64,000 nt of DNA from Bryobacterales bacterium (GCA_026954325.1 JAIXKK010000004.1:1-64000); one strand, 5' to 3'; positions 43,589 to 52,472 are shown, numbered from the stretch's first letter. A program made the numbers and translations. The notes: generated by a model from the letters alone, not told the origin.

Positions 43589-45252
43589 TGCGTCCGCTGC
43601 CATTCTTTCTGCTTTGCGCGGCGCCGGCCGCGGTTGCGTTCTCCCAGCAGCAGGTGGACATCGCGCCGGTGGCCGAACAGCACGTCATGGTCCCCATGCG
43701 CGACGGAACGAAGCTTTCCGTCTATCTGTTCCTGCCGCCTGGAAAAGGGCCTTGGCCCGTGTTGTACGAACAGCGCTATTCGAATGTCACCGTCCCCTCC
43801 AGCCGCAAGAACTACGCCGCGCTGGCGATGAAGGGATATGTGGTGGCGGCCGAAAACTTTCGCGGCGCGCAGCAATCCGAGGGCGTCTACACCGGCTACC
43901 GCGCCTTGAGTTGGGGCGAACGGCAAGACGGCTACGACACCGTCGAGTGGCTCGCCCGGCAGCCATGGTCGAACGGGAAGATCGGAACGTTTGGCGGCTC
44001 ACAGGCGGGGTATGCGCAGAATTTTCTGGCCGTGACACAGCCTCCGCACCTGGTTGCCCAGTACATGACGGACACGGGACAGAGCCTGTTCCACCTGGGC
44101 TATCGCAGAGGCGGAACCACAAGAAGAATGGCCTTCGACGAGGCGCGGGATCCGCGCGATGCCGTGAATCTGAACCTGATGATGTTCCGCCATCCCGCGT
44201 ATGACGATTACTGGCGGCTCGAAGACACCACGCTGCATTTCGACAAGATGAATGTTCCCTGCTTCACGCTGGGAAGCTGGTATGACTTCATGAACGTCGG
44301 CTCCATCGAAAGCTATGCCGGGCGCCGGCATCATGGTGGACATCAATCACGCGGCCGGCAGCATCTGTTGATCGGCCCCTGGCTGCACGGTTCCAGTTAT
44401 CGCCACACCGGTCCGGTGGGGGATCTGGTGTATCCGGCCAATTCGATCTTCCCCGTGTGGGAACACATGGGCCGCTGGTTTGATCACTACTTGAAGGGAA
44501 TCGACAACGGCGTGGAGCGCGAACCCGTAGTCCGCTACTACGTGATGGGAGCAGTGGGGGAAGGGGAAAACGGCGCTCCGGGCAATGTATGGCGCGAGGC
44601 TGCTGACTGGCCGGCGCCGGCGCGCGAGACAGCCTATTACTTCGAAGCGCCTTCCTCCGGCACGGCGGGGGCGCTATCGACACGCAAACCCAAAGGACCC
44701 GTTGCCACCACCTATCAAAGCGACCCGGCGCATCCGGCGCCCATTCCCGGCCGCGCCTTTCCGGGCGCGCGAGACGCGCGGGCATTCGAGAACTATCCGG
44801 ACGTGCGAACCTTCACAACCGGCGTCCTACGGAAGCCCGTGGAGTGGACCGGCAAAGTGCGGGCGGAACTCTATGTTTCCTCCACCGCCCCGGATGCGGA
44901 TTTCATTGTGCGCGTAACCGATGTGTATCCCGACGGGCGGTCTATTCTGATCATCGACGGCGTCCGCCGCGCGCGTTTTCGCGATTCCTGGGAGCGCGAG
45001 GTGTTCATGAAGCCGGGCGAAGTCTACAAGGTCGCTTTTGACGTGGGGTACCTGAGCCAGATCTTCAACCGCGGGCATCGCATCCGCATCAGCGTGGGGA
45101 GCACCGGAGCGCCGTTCTATGACCCCAATCCGCAAACCGGGGAACCACTGACGTACGAACGCCCCGCGAAAATGCTGGCGGGTACGATGACGCTGCATCA
45201 TCAGGGACCGCATGCCTCGCGCATCCTTGCTCCCGTGCACGCGGGCAGGTGA
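43588..45252 (+). CDS. CocE/NonD-family serine hydrolase (X-Pro dipeptidyl-peptidase S15-like)
   Basis: A 554-aa exported hydrolase with a signal peptide (FFLLCAAPAAVAFS). The alpha/beta domain has VMVPMRDGTKLSVYLF, nucleophile S138 in FGGSQAGYAQ, and a C-terminal jelly-roll (KVRAELYVSSTAPDADF). Members cleave X-Pro peptides, alpha-amino acid esters, beta-lactam acyl groups or cocaine-like esters. Coupled to the M19 dipeptidase, it probably acts on peptides or acylated amino acids in the periplasm. Confidence 0.85.
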   Translation: MRPLPFFLLCAAPAAVAFSQQQVDIAPVAEQHVMVPMRDGTKLSVYLFLPPGKGPWPVLYEQRYSNVTVPSSRKNYAALAMKGYVVAAENFRGAQQSEGVYTGYRALSWGERQDGYDTVEWLARQPWSNGKIGTFGGSQAGYAQNFLAVTQPPHLVAQYMTDTGQSLFHLGYRRGGTTRRMAFDEARDPRDAVNLNLMMFRHPAYDDYWRLEDTTLHFDKMNVPCFTLGSWYDFMNVGSIESYAGRRHHGGHQSRGRQHLLIGPWLHGSSYRHTGPVGDLVYPANSIFPVWEHMGRWFDHYLKGIDNGVEREPVVRYYVMGAVGEGENGAPGNVWREAADWPAPARETAYYFEAPSSGTAGALSTRKPKGPVATTYQSDPAHPAPIPGRAFPGARDARAFENYPDVRTFTTGVLRKPVEWTGKVRAELYVSSTAPDADFIVRVTDVYPDGRSILIIDGVRRARFRDSWEREVFMKPGEVYKVAFDVGYLSQIFNRGHRIRISVGSTGAPFYDPNPQTGEPLTYERPAKMLAGTMTLHHQGPHASRILAPVHAGR

Positions 45253-45258
45253 GGGTGG

Positions 45259-46392
45259 CTACTTCAGCGCGAGAAACTTCACGCACATCGGCGCGGGCAC
45301 TTCCACCGTCTGCCCCGTGGGCGTGAGCCGTCCGGTCTTCTTGTCGATGCGGAACACGACAATGTTGTTGCTGTCCTGGTTCTCGGCAAGCAGAAACGAC
45401 CCCGTGGGGTCGATGCCGAAATTGCGCGGAACTTTGCCCTGCGTGGACACATTCTCAATCAGCGTCAACTTGCCGTTGGGCGCGATGGAGAAGACCGCGA
45501 TGGTGTCATGCACGCGATTCGATCCGTAGAGGAATTTCCCCGAAGGATGCACCTGTACTTCCGCCGTGGAGAGGGCATCCGTTACTTTCACGCCCTCGGG
45601 AAGCGTCGAGACGGTCTGAATTTCCTTCAGCACCCCGGCCTGGGCATCGTAATCGAACGCCGTCACCGTACAGGAGATTTCGTTGATCACATAGCCGTAC
45701 TTGCCGTTGGGATGAAAAGCGAAATGCCGCGGGCCGGAACGCGGGGCCACCTTGGTGAACGGCGGATTGTTAGGCGTGATGGTCCCGGCGGCGGCATCGA
45801 ACCGGTAAACCAGCAGTTCATCCAAGCCGAGATCGGCGGCAATGGCAAACCGGTTGTCAGGCGACGGATTGAAGGAGTGGGCGTGCGGTCCGCCTTGCCT
45901 CTTGGCATCGGCCACCGTGCCGGTGTGTTGCGCGAAAGACACCGATTCCCGAAGCCTGCCGTCGGGCTCAATGGGCAGCACGGCGACGCTCCCGCTACCG
46001 TAGTTTGCGACGAGTACGGCTTTGCCCGTGCGATCCACCCGCACGTAGCATGGCCCATCGCCCTTCGAGGACACGGTGTTCAGCAGAGTCAGCTTGCCGG
46101 TCTTGGCGTCAATCTGAAAGGCGCTCACGGCGCCGCCCTTCGCTTCGGCAACAGCATAGAGAAAACGCCGGTTAGGGTGCAGCGCGATAAACGAGGCACG
46201 CCTTGCCTCCGCCGCCAGCCCGAGAGGCTCCAGTTTCCCGCTCTTCGAATCGAAGCGAAACGCGTAGATCCCTTTGCTGTTCCGGCCCGCTGTGCCGACG
46301 TAGGCAATGTAGTCGGCTCCCGGGGCGGTAAACGGCGCCGCCAGCGCGGCGAAGCAGGCGAGGGCCAAAACGGATCGCAAAGAAGTGAGCAT
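45259..46392 (-). CDS. Exported lactonase-family beta-propeller (6-phosphogluconolactonase-like)
   Basis: A 377-aa protein with a signal (LRSVLALACFAALAAPF). Seven-bladed lactonase repeats are clear: YIAYVGTAGRNSKGIYAFRF, ALHPNRRFLYAVAEAKGGAV, GGPHAHSFNPSPDNRFAIA and GPRHFAFHPNGKYGYVINE, with the conserved HAH/HF residues of the PgL family (PF10282). It would hydrolyse sugar lactones, here in the periplasm because of the signal peptide. ATG at 46392 starts the signal; an upstream GTG adds non-homologous residues. Convergent with the CocE gene, 6 bp apart. Confidence 0.85.
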   Translation of the reverse strand: MLTSLRSVLALACFAALAAPFTAPGADYIAYVGTAGRNSKGIYAFRFDSKSGKLEPLGLAAEARRASFIALHPNRRFLYAVAEAKGGAVSAFQIDAKTGKLTLLNTVSSKGDGPCYVRVDRTGKAVLVANYGSGSVAVLPIEPDGRLRESVSFAQHTGTVADAKRQGGPHAHSFNPSPDNRFAIAADLGLDELLVYRFDAAAGTITPNNPPFTKVAPRSGPRHFAFHPNGKYGYVINEISCTVTAFDYDAQAGVLKEIQTVSTLPEGVKVTDALSTAEVQVHPSGKFLYGSNRVHDTIAVFSIAPNGKLTLIENVSTQGKVPRNFGIDPTGSFLLAENQDSNNIVVFRIDKKTGRLTPTGQTVEVPAPMCVKFLALK

Positions 46393-46489
46393 GACCTTAT
46401 GAGATCGCAGGATGGCCCGCCGGCGCAAATCGGGGTCTGCCCGGCGGCCTTCGGCAACGGCCGGTTGTTACACTGAAAGCTCACACATT

Positions 46490-47239
46490 ATGAGAAAACC
46501 GCTCATGGCCGGCAATTGGAAAATGTACAAGACCGCCGGCGAAACAACCGCGTTCTTTGAGAAATTTCTTCCCCTGGTGGCCTCATCCACGCATTGCGAT
46601 ATCGTCATTGCCGCTCCGTTCGTGAATCTGCCCGCCGCCGTCGCCGTCGCGGCGGGGAGCCGCGTCGAGGTAGGGGCGCAGAACCTGTTCTGGGCGAAGG
46701 AAGGCGCTTACACCGGCGAGGTTTCAGGCCCCATGCTTTCGGCGATCGGCTGCCGCTGGGTCATCATCGGACACAGCGAACGGCGTCAGCATTTCGGCGA
46801 GACCGACGAGACCGTCCTCAAGCGGACCAAAGCCGCGCTCGAACATGGCCTCAAGCCCATCGTATGCGCCGGCGAGCGGTTGGAAGAGCGGGAGTCCGGC
46901 AATACGGACAAGGTTCTCCAGACGCAGTTCGAGGGCGGCATCGCCGGTTTGAGCGAAGCCGAGTTTGCCAGGGTGACCATCGCCTACGAACCGGTTTGGG
47001 CGATTGGAACCGGAAAAACAGCAACGCCCGATATGGCGGCCGATGCCCATCGGTTTCTACGAGGCCTGGTATCAGCCAGGTATGGCGCCGAAGCCGCATC
47101 GGGAACGCGTATCCTGTACGGGGGCAGCGTGAAGCCGGACAATGCGAGGGGACTGATGGCGCAGCCGGAAATCGACGGCGCGCTGGTGGGGGGCGCAAGT
47201 CTGGATGCCGCTTCCTTTGCCACCATCGTCAACTTCTAA
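46490..47239 (+). CDS. tpiA: Triosephosphate isomerase
   Basis: A 249-aa glycolytic isomerase interconverting glyceraldehyde-3-phosphate and dihydroxyacetone phosphate. Residues: N9/K11 (GNWKMY), catalytic H95 in IIGHSERR, catalytic E167 in AYEPVWAIGTGKT, and the phosphate-binding ILYGGSVKP with LVGGASL near the C-terminus. ATG at 46490 starts at the conserved MRKPLMAGNWKMY. Divergent from the lactonase gene. Confidence 0.95.
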   Translation: MRKPLMAGNWKMYKTAGETTAFFEKFLPLVASSTHCDIVIAAPFVNLPAAVAVAAGSRVEVGAQNLFWAKEGAYTGEVSGPMLSAIGCRWVIIGHSERRQHFGETDETVLKRTKAALEHGLKPIVCAGERLEERESGNTDKVLQTQFEGGIAGLSEAEFARVTIAYEPVWAIGTGKTATPDMAADAHRFLRGLVSARYGAEAASGTRILYGGSVKPDNARGLMAQPEIDGALVGGASLDAASFATIVNF

Positions 47240-47344
47240 GCACTGACCGTGCGGCATCGCGCCTTGAGCGCGGCGGCTGCGCGGTGATGATTCCAGGAAC
47301 CATTCACGAATTGTCCCTGGCGAGCACTAACCGTGCGGCATCGC
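47239..47344. repeat. 22-bp direct repeat between tpiA and xerC
   Basis: AGCACT-A/G-ACCGTGCGGCATCGC occurs at 47239-47260 and 47323-47344, with one mismatch and 62 bp between. The second copy abuts the xerC stop and the first overlaps the last base of the tpiA stop codon. Confidence 0.6.
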
Positions 47345-47348
47345 CTCC

Positions 47349-48242
47349 TCATCCCTTCGCTTTCGGATGAGCACGGTCATACACCGCCATCAAATCCTGC
47401 AACGACACCTGGGTGTACTTTTGAGTGGTGGAAAGCTGCGCGTGGCCCAGCAGTTCCTGTATCGCGCGCAGGTCGGCGCCATCCCGCAGCAGGTGGGTGG
47501 CGAAGGCGTGACGGAAACTGTGCGGATGCAGCGACGGATCGCCGGTGAGCGCCGTGGCGTAGAGCTTCACGATATACCGCACCGCCCGGTCGCTGAGCCG
47601 CTTGCCTTTCGAATTGAGAAAGACGGCGGTCACGCCCGGCGCCGGATCGCGCTGGGCAAGATAAGCCTCGAGCGATGCGCTCGCTTTCTTGCCGAACGGG
47701 ACCTGTCTCTCTTTGTTCCCTTTGCCGCGCACGCGCACCCAGCGGTCGGCAAAATCGAAATCGGAAAGCTCCAGTCCCACGAGTTCACTCACTCGCAGGC
47801 CGCAGCCGTACATCAGCTCGAATAACGCGGCGTCCCGTTTCGTCTGCGGGCGCTCGAGGGCGTCCGCCGCCACCTGGTCAATCAGCGCGTTGGTCTGCTC
47901 CTCGGTGGGAACCTTGGGCAAAGTCTTCGGCGCTTTCGGTGTGCGGATGAGCTTCGCGGGGTTCAATTTCACAATGCCCTGCCGGTGGAGGAAGCGGAAC
48001 AGCGACCGGACCGCGGCCATCTTGCGGCGCAGAGTCACGGCAGCCAGCTTCTGGTGATAGAGATGCCCCAGCCATTCGCGAACGGCGAGCGCATCCATCG
48101 ATTCCACCGGCGGCTCCTCGGCTTGGGCAAAGTAGCGGCACAACTGCTCGAGGTCAGATCCATAGTTCTTCAGCGTGTGAATGGATACGTTCGTCCGCTT
48201 GAGATTCTCGAGGAACAGCGCCGCCGCTTCAGACAACAACAC
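47349..48242 (-). CDS. xerC: Tyrosine recombinase XerC
   Basis: A 297-aa chromosome-dimer-resolving recombinase. N-terminal SAM-like domain (LENLKRTNVSIHTLKNY) is followed by the catalytic domain with R150 (CGLRVSEL), K174 (RGKGNKER), H241 and R244 (HPHSFRH), H267 (LGHAQL) and nucleophile Y276 (TTQKYTQV). GTG at 48242 was chosen for the 297-residue length and by comparison; the upstream ORF part is a shadow of trmFO. It overlaps the trmFO end by 14 bp, which is a common gene order. Confidence 0.9.
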   Translation of the reverse strand: MLLSEAAALFLENLKRTNVSIHTLKNYGSDLEQLCRYFAQAEEPPVESMDALAVREWLGHLYHQKLAAVTLRRKMAAVRSLFRFLHRQGIVKLNPAKLIRTPKAPKTLPKVPTEEQTNALIDQVAADALERPQTKRDAALFELMYGCGLRVSELVGLELSDFDFADRWVRVRGKGNKERQVPFGKKASASLEAYLAQRDPAPGVTAVFLNSKGKRLSDRAVRYIVKLYATALTGDPSLHPHSFRHAFATHLLRDGADLRAIQELLGHAQLSTTQKYTQVSLQDLMAVYDRAHPKAKG

Positions 48243-49566
48243 TGAGGTGCTCCTCCAACTTCTCCAAGGCGATGCGGCACACTTCCGCGTGGCGGGCCTT
48301 CTTGTCGTGCCGCAAGCGGCGAAGGGATTCTTCGTCCAGTTTAGGCAGCAGGTCGAACGTGATGTTGGCGGGCTGATAGCCGCGCGGCTCGGCGTGGGAA
48401 ATGTAGTGGCACAGCGAACCGAGAGCGGTTTCCCGCGGCATCGGGCGCGGCGATTCTTCGCGCGCGGCGGCCGCGGCCCAGCGCCCTGCGAGCAACCCGG
48501 TGGCGATGGATTCGACATAGCCTTCCACGCCCGAAATCTGGCCGGCGAAGAAGATGCGCGGCTCGGCGCGCAAACGTAAGGTGGAATCAAGCAGGGCGGG
48601 GGCGTTGATGTAGGTGTTGCGGTGGATCTGGCCGTAGCGCAGGAATTCGGCGTTCTCCAGTCCGGGAATCAGCCGGAAGACCCTCTTTTGATCGGGATAT
48701 TTCAGATAGTTCTGAAATCCCACCAGGTTGTAGCTGGAGGCGCGCTGCGTCTCCTGCCGCAGTTGCGCCACGGCGTACGGCCGCTTCCCCGTGCGCGGGT
48801 CAATCAGCCCTACAGGCTTCATGGGTCCGAAGCGCAGCGTGTCCGGCCCGCGCCGCGCGATCTCTTCCACCGGCAGACAAGCCTCGAAATACGGGATGTC
48901 CTCGGGGATATGCGGCGTATGGCGCCGCGCCTCGAGCAGAGCTTCCACGAAGGTCTCATACTGTTGCTTGTCCATCGGGCAGTTGAGGTAGTCATCAGTG
49001 GAATCGATGGACTTGCCATAGCGCGACGCGCGAAACGCGATGGAATTGTCGATGGTCTCCGCATCCACGATGGGGCTGATGCTGTCGTAAAAATAGAGAT
49101 GTCCGGATCCGGTGTGACGGGCGATTTCGGCGGCGAGCGAGTCCGAAGTGAGCGGGCCGGAGGCGATGATGACGATGCCGCTTTGCGGAAGGGAACGTAC
49201 TTCCTCGCGGCGAATCTCCACGCCCGGCAGCGAGGCAACACATCGAGTGACTTCTTCGCCGAACACCTCGCGGTCCACCGTGAGCGCCTGCCCCCCGGGG
49301 ACGCGCGCGGCTTGCGCGGACTGAAGCAGCGCCGAGCCCATGCGCCGCAGTTCCTCCTTCAGCAGCCAGGGAGCCGTATGCAGCGATTCGCTTTTTAGAG
49401 AATTACTGCACACCAGCTCCGCCAGGCGGTCCGTCTTATGCGCGGGCGTGGTTTGGATGGGGCGCATTTCGTAGAGGACGGCGGGAACGCCGGCGCGAGC
49501 CGCCTGGCAGGCGGCTTCCGAACCCGCGAGTCCACCGCCGATGATGTGAACGGGAGCGATAGCCAA
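48229..49566 (-). CDS. trmFO: tRNA (uracil-54-C5) methyltransferase, folate/FAD-dependent
   Basis: A 445-aa flavoprotein that makes ribothymidine-54 in tRNA using methylenetetrahydrofolate. FAD site VHIIGGGLAGSEAACQ, ELVCSNSLKSE, SFDSISPIVDAETI-like region (YFYDSISPIVDAE), and the C-terminal GQISGVEGYVESIATGLLAG match TrmFO (formerly Gid). Located upstream of xerC. The end overlaps xerC. Confidence 0.93.
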   Translation of the reverse strand: MAIAPVHIIGGGLAGSEAACQAARAGVPAVLYEMRPIQTTPAHKTDRLAELVCSNSLKSESLHTAPWLLKEELRRMGSALLQSAQAARVPGGQALTVDREVFGEEVTRCVASLPGVEIRREEVRSLPQSGIVIIASGPLTSDSLAAEIARHTGSGHLYFYDSISPIVDAETIDNSIAFRASRYGKSIDSTDDYLNCPMDKQQYETFVEALLEARRHTPHIPEDIPYFEACLPVEEIARRGPDTLRFGPMKPVGLIDPRTGKRPYAVAQLRQETQRASSYNLVGFQNYLKYPDQKRVFRLIPGLENAEFLRYGQIHRNTYINAPALLDSTLRLRAEPRIFFAGQISGVEGYVESIATGLLAGRWAAAAAREESPRPMPRETALGSLCHYISHAEPRGYQPANITFDLLPKLDEESLRRLRHDKKARHAEVCRIALEKLEEHLSVVV

Positions 49567-49573
49567 ACCACAA

Positions 49574-50104
49574 TTATTTCAGGGTTCGGCGAAACTCGTA
49601 AAATCCCCACACGCGCGTCCGCGTGGTGACTTCCCTGTAGAGAGTCCAGCCGTTGCGCCGCAGAAAGCGGATGGATCGTTCATTACGCACCGGCGCGTGG
49701 ACCACGGTTGCCATTAACCATGGCGCTCCGCTTTGAATCAGTGCATCGAGCAGCGCCTGGCCGATGCCGCGGTTCTGCCATTCCGGCACAACGCCGATCT
49801 GCTCGATCAGCAAAGGAAACTCTCCGTTTCGCTCGAACAGATCGCGGTTCGCTCCGGCAGGCATTTGCGCCAGCGCTTGCGGCGTCATCGTGGTGACAAA
49901 GCCGACGCATTGTTCGCCCTCCCGGGCGAGGAAACAGAACGGGGATTCGCGAATCGTCTTGCGGTAATCCTCCTCCGAGCCTACGTAGAGAAAAAAGCCG
50001 CTCTTCTTCGCAATCTCCGATTCGCGGCTCTGAAGTTGGAGCCACTTGGCGATTTGGTGTAAGTGGAGAGCGTCCTGCTCTGTCGCGGCCGTGATGACCG
50101 GCAT
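49574..50104 (-). CDS. GNAT-family N-acetyltransferase
   Basis: A 176-aa acyltransferase with the GNAT acetyl-CoA site QIGVVPEWQNRGIGQALLDAL (R/Q-x-x-G-x-G/A) and the usual V-shaped strand pair. Substrate unknown. ATG at 50104 starts MPVITAATEQDALHLHQI; upstream in-frame codons reach into the next gene's leader and are not homologous. The trmFO gene follows 7 bp after its stop, so they may share a transcript. Confidence 0.8.
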   Translation of the reverse strand: MPVITAATEQDALHLHQIAKWLQLQSRESEIAKKSGFFLYVGSEEDYRKTIRESPFCFLAREGEQCVGFVTTMTPQALAQMPAGANRDLFERNGEFPLLIEQIGVVPEWQNRGIGQALLDALIQSGAPWLMATVVHAPVRNERSIRFLRRNGWTLYREVTTRTRVWGFYEFRRTLK

Positions 50105-50249
50105 TTGAGCCTTATTGTAGCCCCGAGGCGTTTGAGAGACTTCAAGGGAACGCCGGCGAGGCCGGATCGATATAGGTTGCTGGATTCCGGAAATGTCGTG
50201 ACAATGTCTGGCAATCATGTTAAGCTGAATCCGGATGGAGGAGTAGTTC

Positions 50250-50528
50250 ATGCCGCCCGCCGAAACCCGCAACGAAAAACTCGATCTACGTTTGACGCCT
50301 TCCGCAAAGCGCGCTTTGCAGGAGGCGGCCGCTGTCGCTCATCGCTCGGTTAGTGAGTTCGTTCTCGAAAGCGCTCTGGCGCGCGCCGAGGAAACCTTGC
50401 CCGGCCGGCAGCGGTTCGGACTCGACGCGAATCAGTGGGCGAAGTTTCAAGCGGCGCTCGACGCGCCGCCGAAGCCCGCGCCGCGGTTGAGGAAACTCCT
50501 CACTACCCCTAGTGTGTTTGAACGGTAG
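50250..50528 (+). CDS. DUF1778-type (TacA-like) antitoxin
   Basis: A 92-aa protein with a ribbon-helix-helix start (RNEKLDLRLTPSAKRALQEA) followed by a helix-rich TacA-like region (AVAHRSVSEFVLESALARAE) and a C-terminal segment that would wrap the toxin (FGLDANQWAKFQAALDAPP). A strong Shine-Dalgarno GGAGGAG lies 6 nt before ATG 50250. It should repress its own operon and block the next gene's product. The stop is 13 bp before the toxin start. Confidence 0.8.
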   Translation: MPPAETRNEKLDLRLTPSAKRALQEAAAVAHRSVSEFVLESALARAEETLPGRQRFGLDANQWAKFQAALDAPPKPAPRLRKLLTTPSVFER

Positions 50529-50541
50529 TGGTATTGGGCGA

Positions 50542-51045
50542 ATGACTTCACCATTTCGGATCGAGAAGCTTCAGCGCAACCACCCTGTGGATAGGTTCGA
50601 CTGCGGGCGTGAGGCGCTGAATCGTTTTCTGATCCGCTACGCGCTTCAGAGCCGGCAGGGCGGCGCTTCGCAAACCTATGTCGCCCTCGCCGGCGAGGAG
50701 GTTGTCGGCTACCACACGCTGGTTGTCGGCCAGATTGAGTACGACGATGCCTCGGAGCGCTTGAAGAAGGGGTTGGCGCATCATCCCGTTCCGGTCATGC
50801 TGCTGGCCAGGTTGGCGATCGCCACTGCGTGGCAAGGTAAAGGACTTGGTTCCGGTCTTCTGAAAGACGCGATACGGCGCACATTGGCTGCCGCGGATAT
50901 TGCCGGAATTCGGGCCTTCGTTGTCCACGCGAAGGATGAGGAAGCGAAGGCTTTCTACGAGCATTTCGATTTTGTGGCATCGCCGAGCGATCCATTCCAC
51001 CTGTTCCGTCTACTCAAAGACATTCGTGGACTGTCAACACCGTGA
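50542..51045 (+). CDS. GNAT toxin of the TacT/AtaT type
   Basis: A 167-aa GNAT enzyme of toxin-antitoxin systems. It begins with the family hallmark IEKLQRNHPVDRFDCGREALNRFL, then QGGASQTYVALAGEEVVGYHTL and the acetyl-CoA loop LARLAIATAWQGKGLGSGLL; AFYEHFDFVASPSDPFHLFR ends it. TacT/AtaT toxins acetylate the amino group of charged tRNAs and stop translation. ATG at 50542 follows the family start; a GTG at 50512 would overlap the antitoxin. Confidence 0.85.
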   Translation: MTSPFRIEKLQRNHPVDRFDCGREALNRFLIRYALQSRQGGASQTYVALAGEEVVGYHTLVVGQIEYDDASERLKKGLAHHPVPVMLLARLAIATAWQGKGLGSGLLKDAIRRTLAAADIAGIRAFVVHAKDEEAKAFYEHFDFVASPSDPFHLFRLLKDIRGLSTP

Positions 51046-51084
51046 ATACCTGGCGGGCGCAGGCATCGTTCTTGAGAGAATCCG

Positions 51085-51558
51085 TCAGACCTGCGTCACC
51101 GCCCAGGCGCCGCCGACGGTCGCCAGATTCGCGTTCTGCTGGTTGAGGTGCAGGGCGTACGCCGGAGTGCCGGGCGCGAGGCCGGGCGGGACCCAATGTT
51201 GGGACCAGTAATACTCCCACGTAATCGCGGTCGCCGGCCGCCCCCCTGGTCCCATCTGTGCGTTGGCCCACGCGGGGAGGCCCTGTAGAGCCTGCGCGCA
51301 GTTCCCGCACGGACTGTGAGTGCAGTAGAACTGCACGGTCATGGCCAGCCCTTTCAACTTCGGAAGCAGCCATGACGCCATGTTGCCGAGAACAATCGTT
51401 TCGGCATGATTTCCGTTGAGGTGGCCGTTCGCGGGGCCGCAAACGGGTGACGGCATCCCGTCGGCGGTCATAATGACAATCGCCGAGGCAGCCATATTGT
51501 AGGCCGGCGGGTCGAGGTATCCGAGCACCGCGTTGCGGAGAATGGAATCGAGAGGCAT
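51085..51558 (-). CDS. Standalone deaminase-fold protein (HAE ... PCGNC)
   Basis: A 157-aa protein with the signature of the nucleic-acid/cytidine deaminase superfamily: H51-A-E53 in NGNHAETIVLGNM and P83-C84-G-N-C87 in CTHSPCGNCAQAL, 29 residues between E53 and P83. Strands before (AASAIVIMTADG) and between (LAMTVQFYC) fit the beta1-beta2-alpha-beta3 deaminase core; zinc would be bound by H51, C84 and C87 with E53 as proton shuttle. Substrate (free nucleoside, RNA, DNA or protein) is unknown. There is no signal peptide and no immunity-like neighbour. The start has GGGAGA upstream. It is convergent with the GNAT toxin gene. Confidence 0.65.
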   Translation of the reverse strand: MPLDSILRNAVLGYLDPPAYNMAASAIVIMTADGMPSPVCGPANGHLNGNHAETIVLGNMASWLLPKLKGLAMTVQFYCTHSPCGNCAQALQGLPAWANAQMGPGGRPATAITWEYYWSQHWVPPGLAPGTPAYALHLNQQNANLATVGGAWAVTQV

Positions 51559-51698
51559 GGTCTAAAATCTCCCAGCTTTCGAACGAAATATGCTTAATTA
51601 TTACAAATCCTGAAATGTTTCGCCGCGGGCGGAAAGGACCTGGAGCGCCCCGTATAGCCTGAAACCCTGAGGGAGCAGTGTGAGATATTGGGGGGTCT

Positions 51699-52472
51699 AT
51701 GGATTTAGGCATCAAAGGAAAAGTTGCGCTGGTGGCCGCGGCCAGCCAGGGATTAGGACGTGGATCAGCGGCCGCATTGGCGGCGGAAGGGGCGCGCGTA
51801 GCGATCCTCAGCCGCCGCCCGGAGGAGTTGCAACTCACCGCGGACGGCATCGGAGCCGCGCTGGCGGCGCCGTGCGACTTGTCGCGCGCCGAGGACATTG
51901 CCGCCGCCGTGGAAAAAGTGCGGGCCGAACTCGGCCCCGTGGAAATCCTGGTGAATAATTGCGGCGGACCGTCCGCGGGCACGTTCGATTCCATCACGGA
52001 AGAGCAGTGGATGGCCTCGTTCCAGCAGGTTTTCCTCAGCGCGCTGCGCCTCACCCGTGCGGTGCTGCCGGGCATGCGCGCGAAGAAATGGGGCCGGATT
52101 GTGAACATTGTCTCGAGTTCGGTGGAACAGCCCATTCCCGGGCTCATCATTTCCAACGCCTTTCGTCCGGCGCTCGCCGGATGGGCGAAGACGCTGGCTG
52201 CCGAAGTGGCAGGCGACAACATTTTGGTGTGCTGCGCTGCTCCGGGGCGCATCCTGACGGCCCGCACCGCCACACTCGACCAGGCCGCCGTCGAGAAGAC
52301 GGGCCGTACGCTCGAAGAGATCCAGAGAGAGCGCGTCGCGGCGGTTCCTCTCAAGCGATATGGAACGGTGGAAGAGTTCGGCGCCGTGGTCGCATTTCTC
52401 GCCTCGGAACGGGCCTCCTATGTCACCGGGTCGGTCATCCGAATCGACGGAGGAGCAGTGTCGGGCATATGA
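51699..52472 (+). CDS. SDR-like oxidoreductase lacking the catalytic Tyr
   Basis: A 257-aa protein of the short-chain dehydrogenase fold with the cofactor loop VAAASQGLGRG (G-x-x-x-G-x-G in modified form), NNCGGPS (NNAG position) and a C-terminal VTGSVIRIDGG. At the YxxxK site, K164 is present but the residue four before it is Ala160 in ISNAFRPALAGWAK, so the usual tyrosine is missing, as in a known subgroup of SDR proteins with SN-x-x-R at this place. Its stop overlaps the next gene start (ATGA), pairing it with an FAH-type enzyme. Confidence 0.8.
   Translation: MDLGIKGKVALVAAASQGLGRGSAAALAAEGARVAILSRRPEELQLTADGIGAALAAPCDLSRAEDIAAAVEKVRAELGPVEILVNNCGGPSAGTFDSITEEQWMASFQQVFLSALRLTRAVLPGMRAKKWGRIVNIVSSSVEQPIPGLIISNAFRPALAGWAKTLAAEVAGDNILVCCAAPGRILTARTATLDQAAVEKTGRTLEEIQRERVAAVPLKRYGTVEEFGAVVAFLASERASYVTGSVIRIDGGAVSGI

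Noticed and set aside
48243..48590. Upstream extension of xerC
   Set aside because: Lies inside trmFO and reads as a shadow (PSPPGCSQGAG); true start is GTG 48242.
51014..52354. 446-aa antisense ORF across the deaminase and SDR genes
   Set aside because: Composition is that of a shadow frame; both strands carry better-supported genes.
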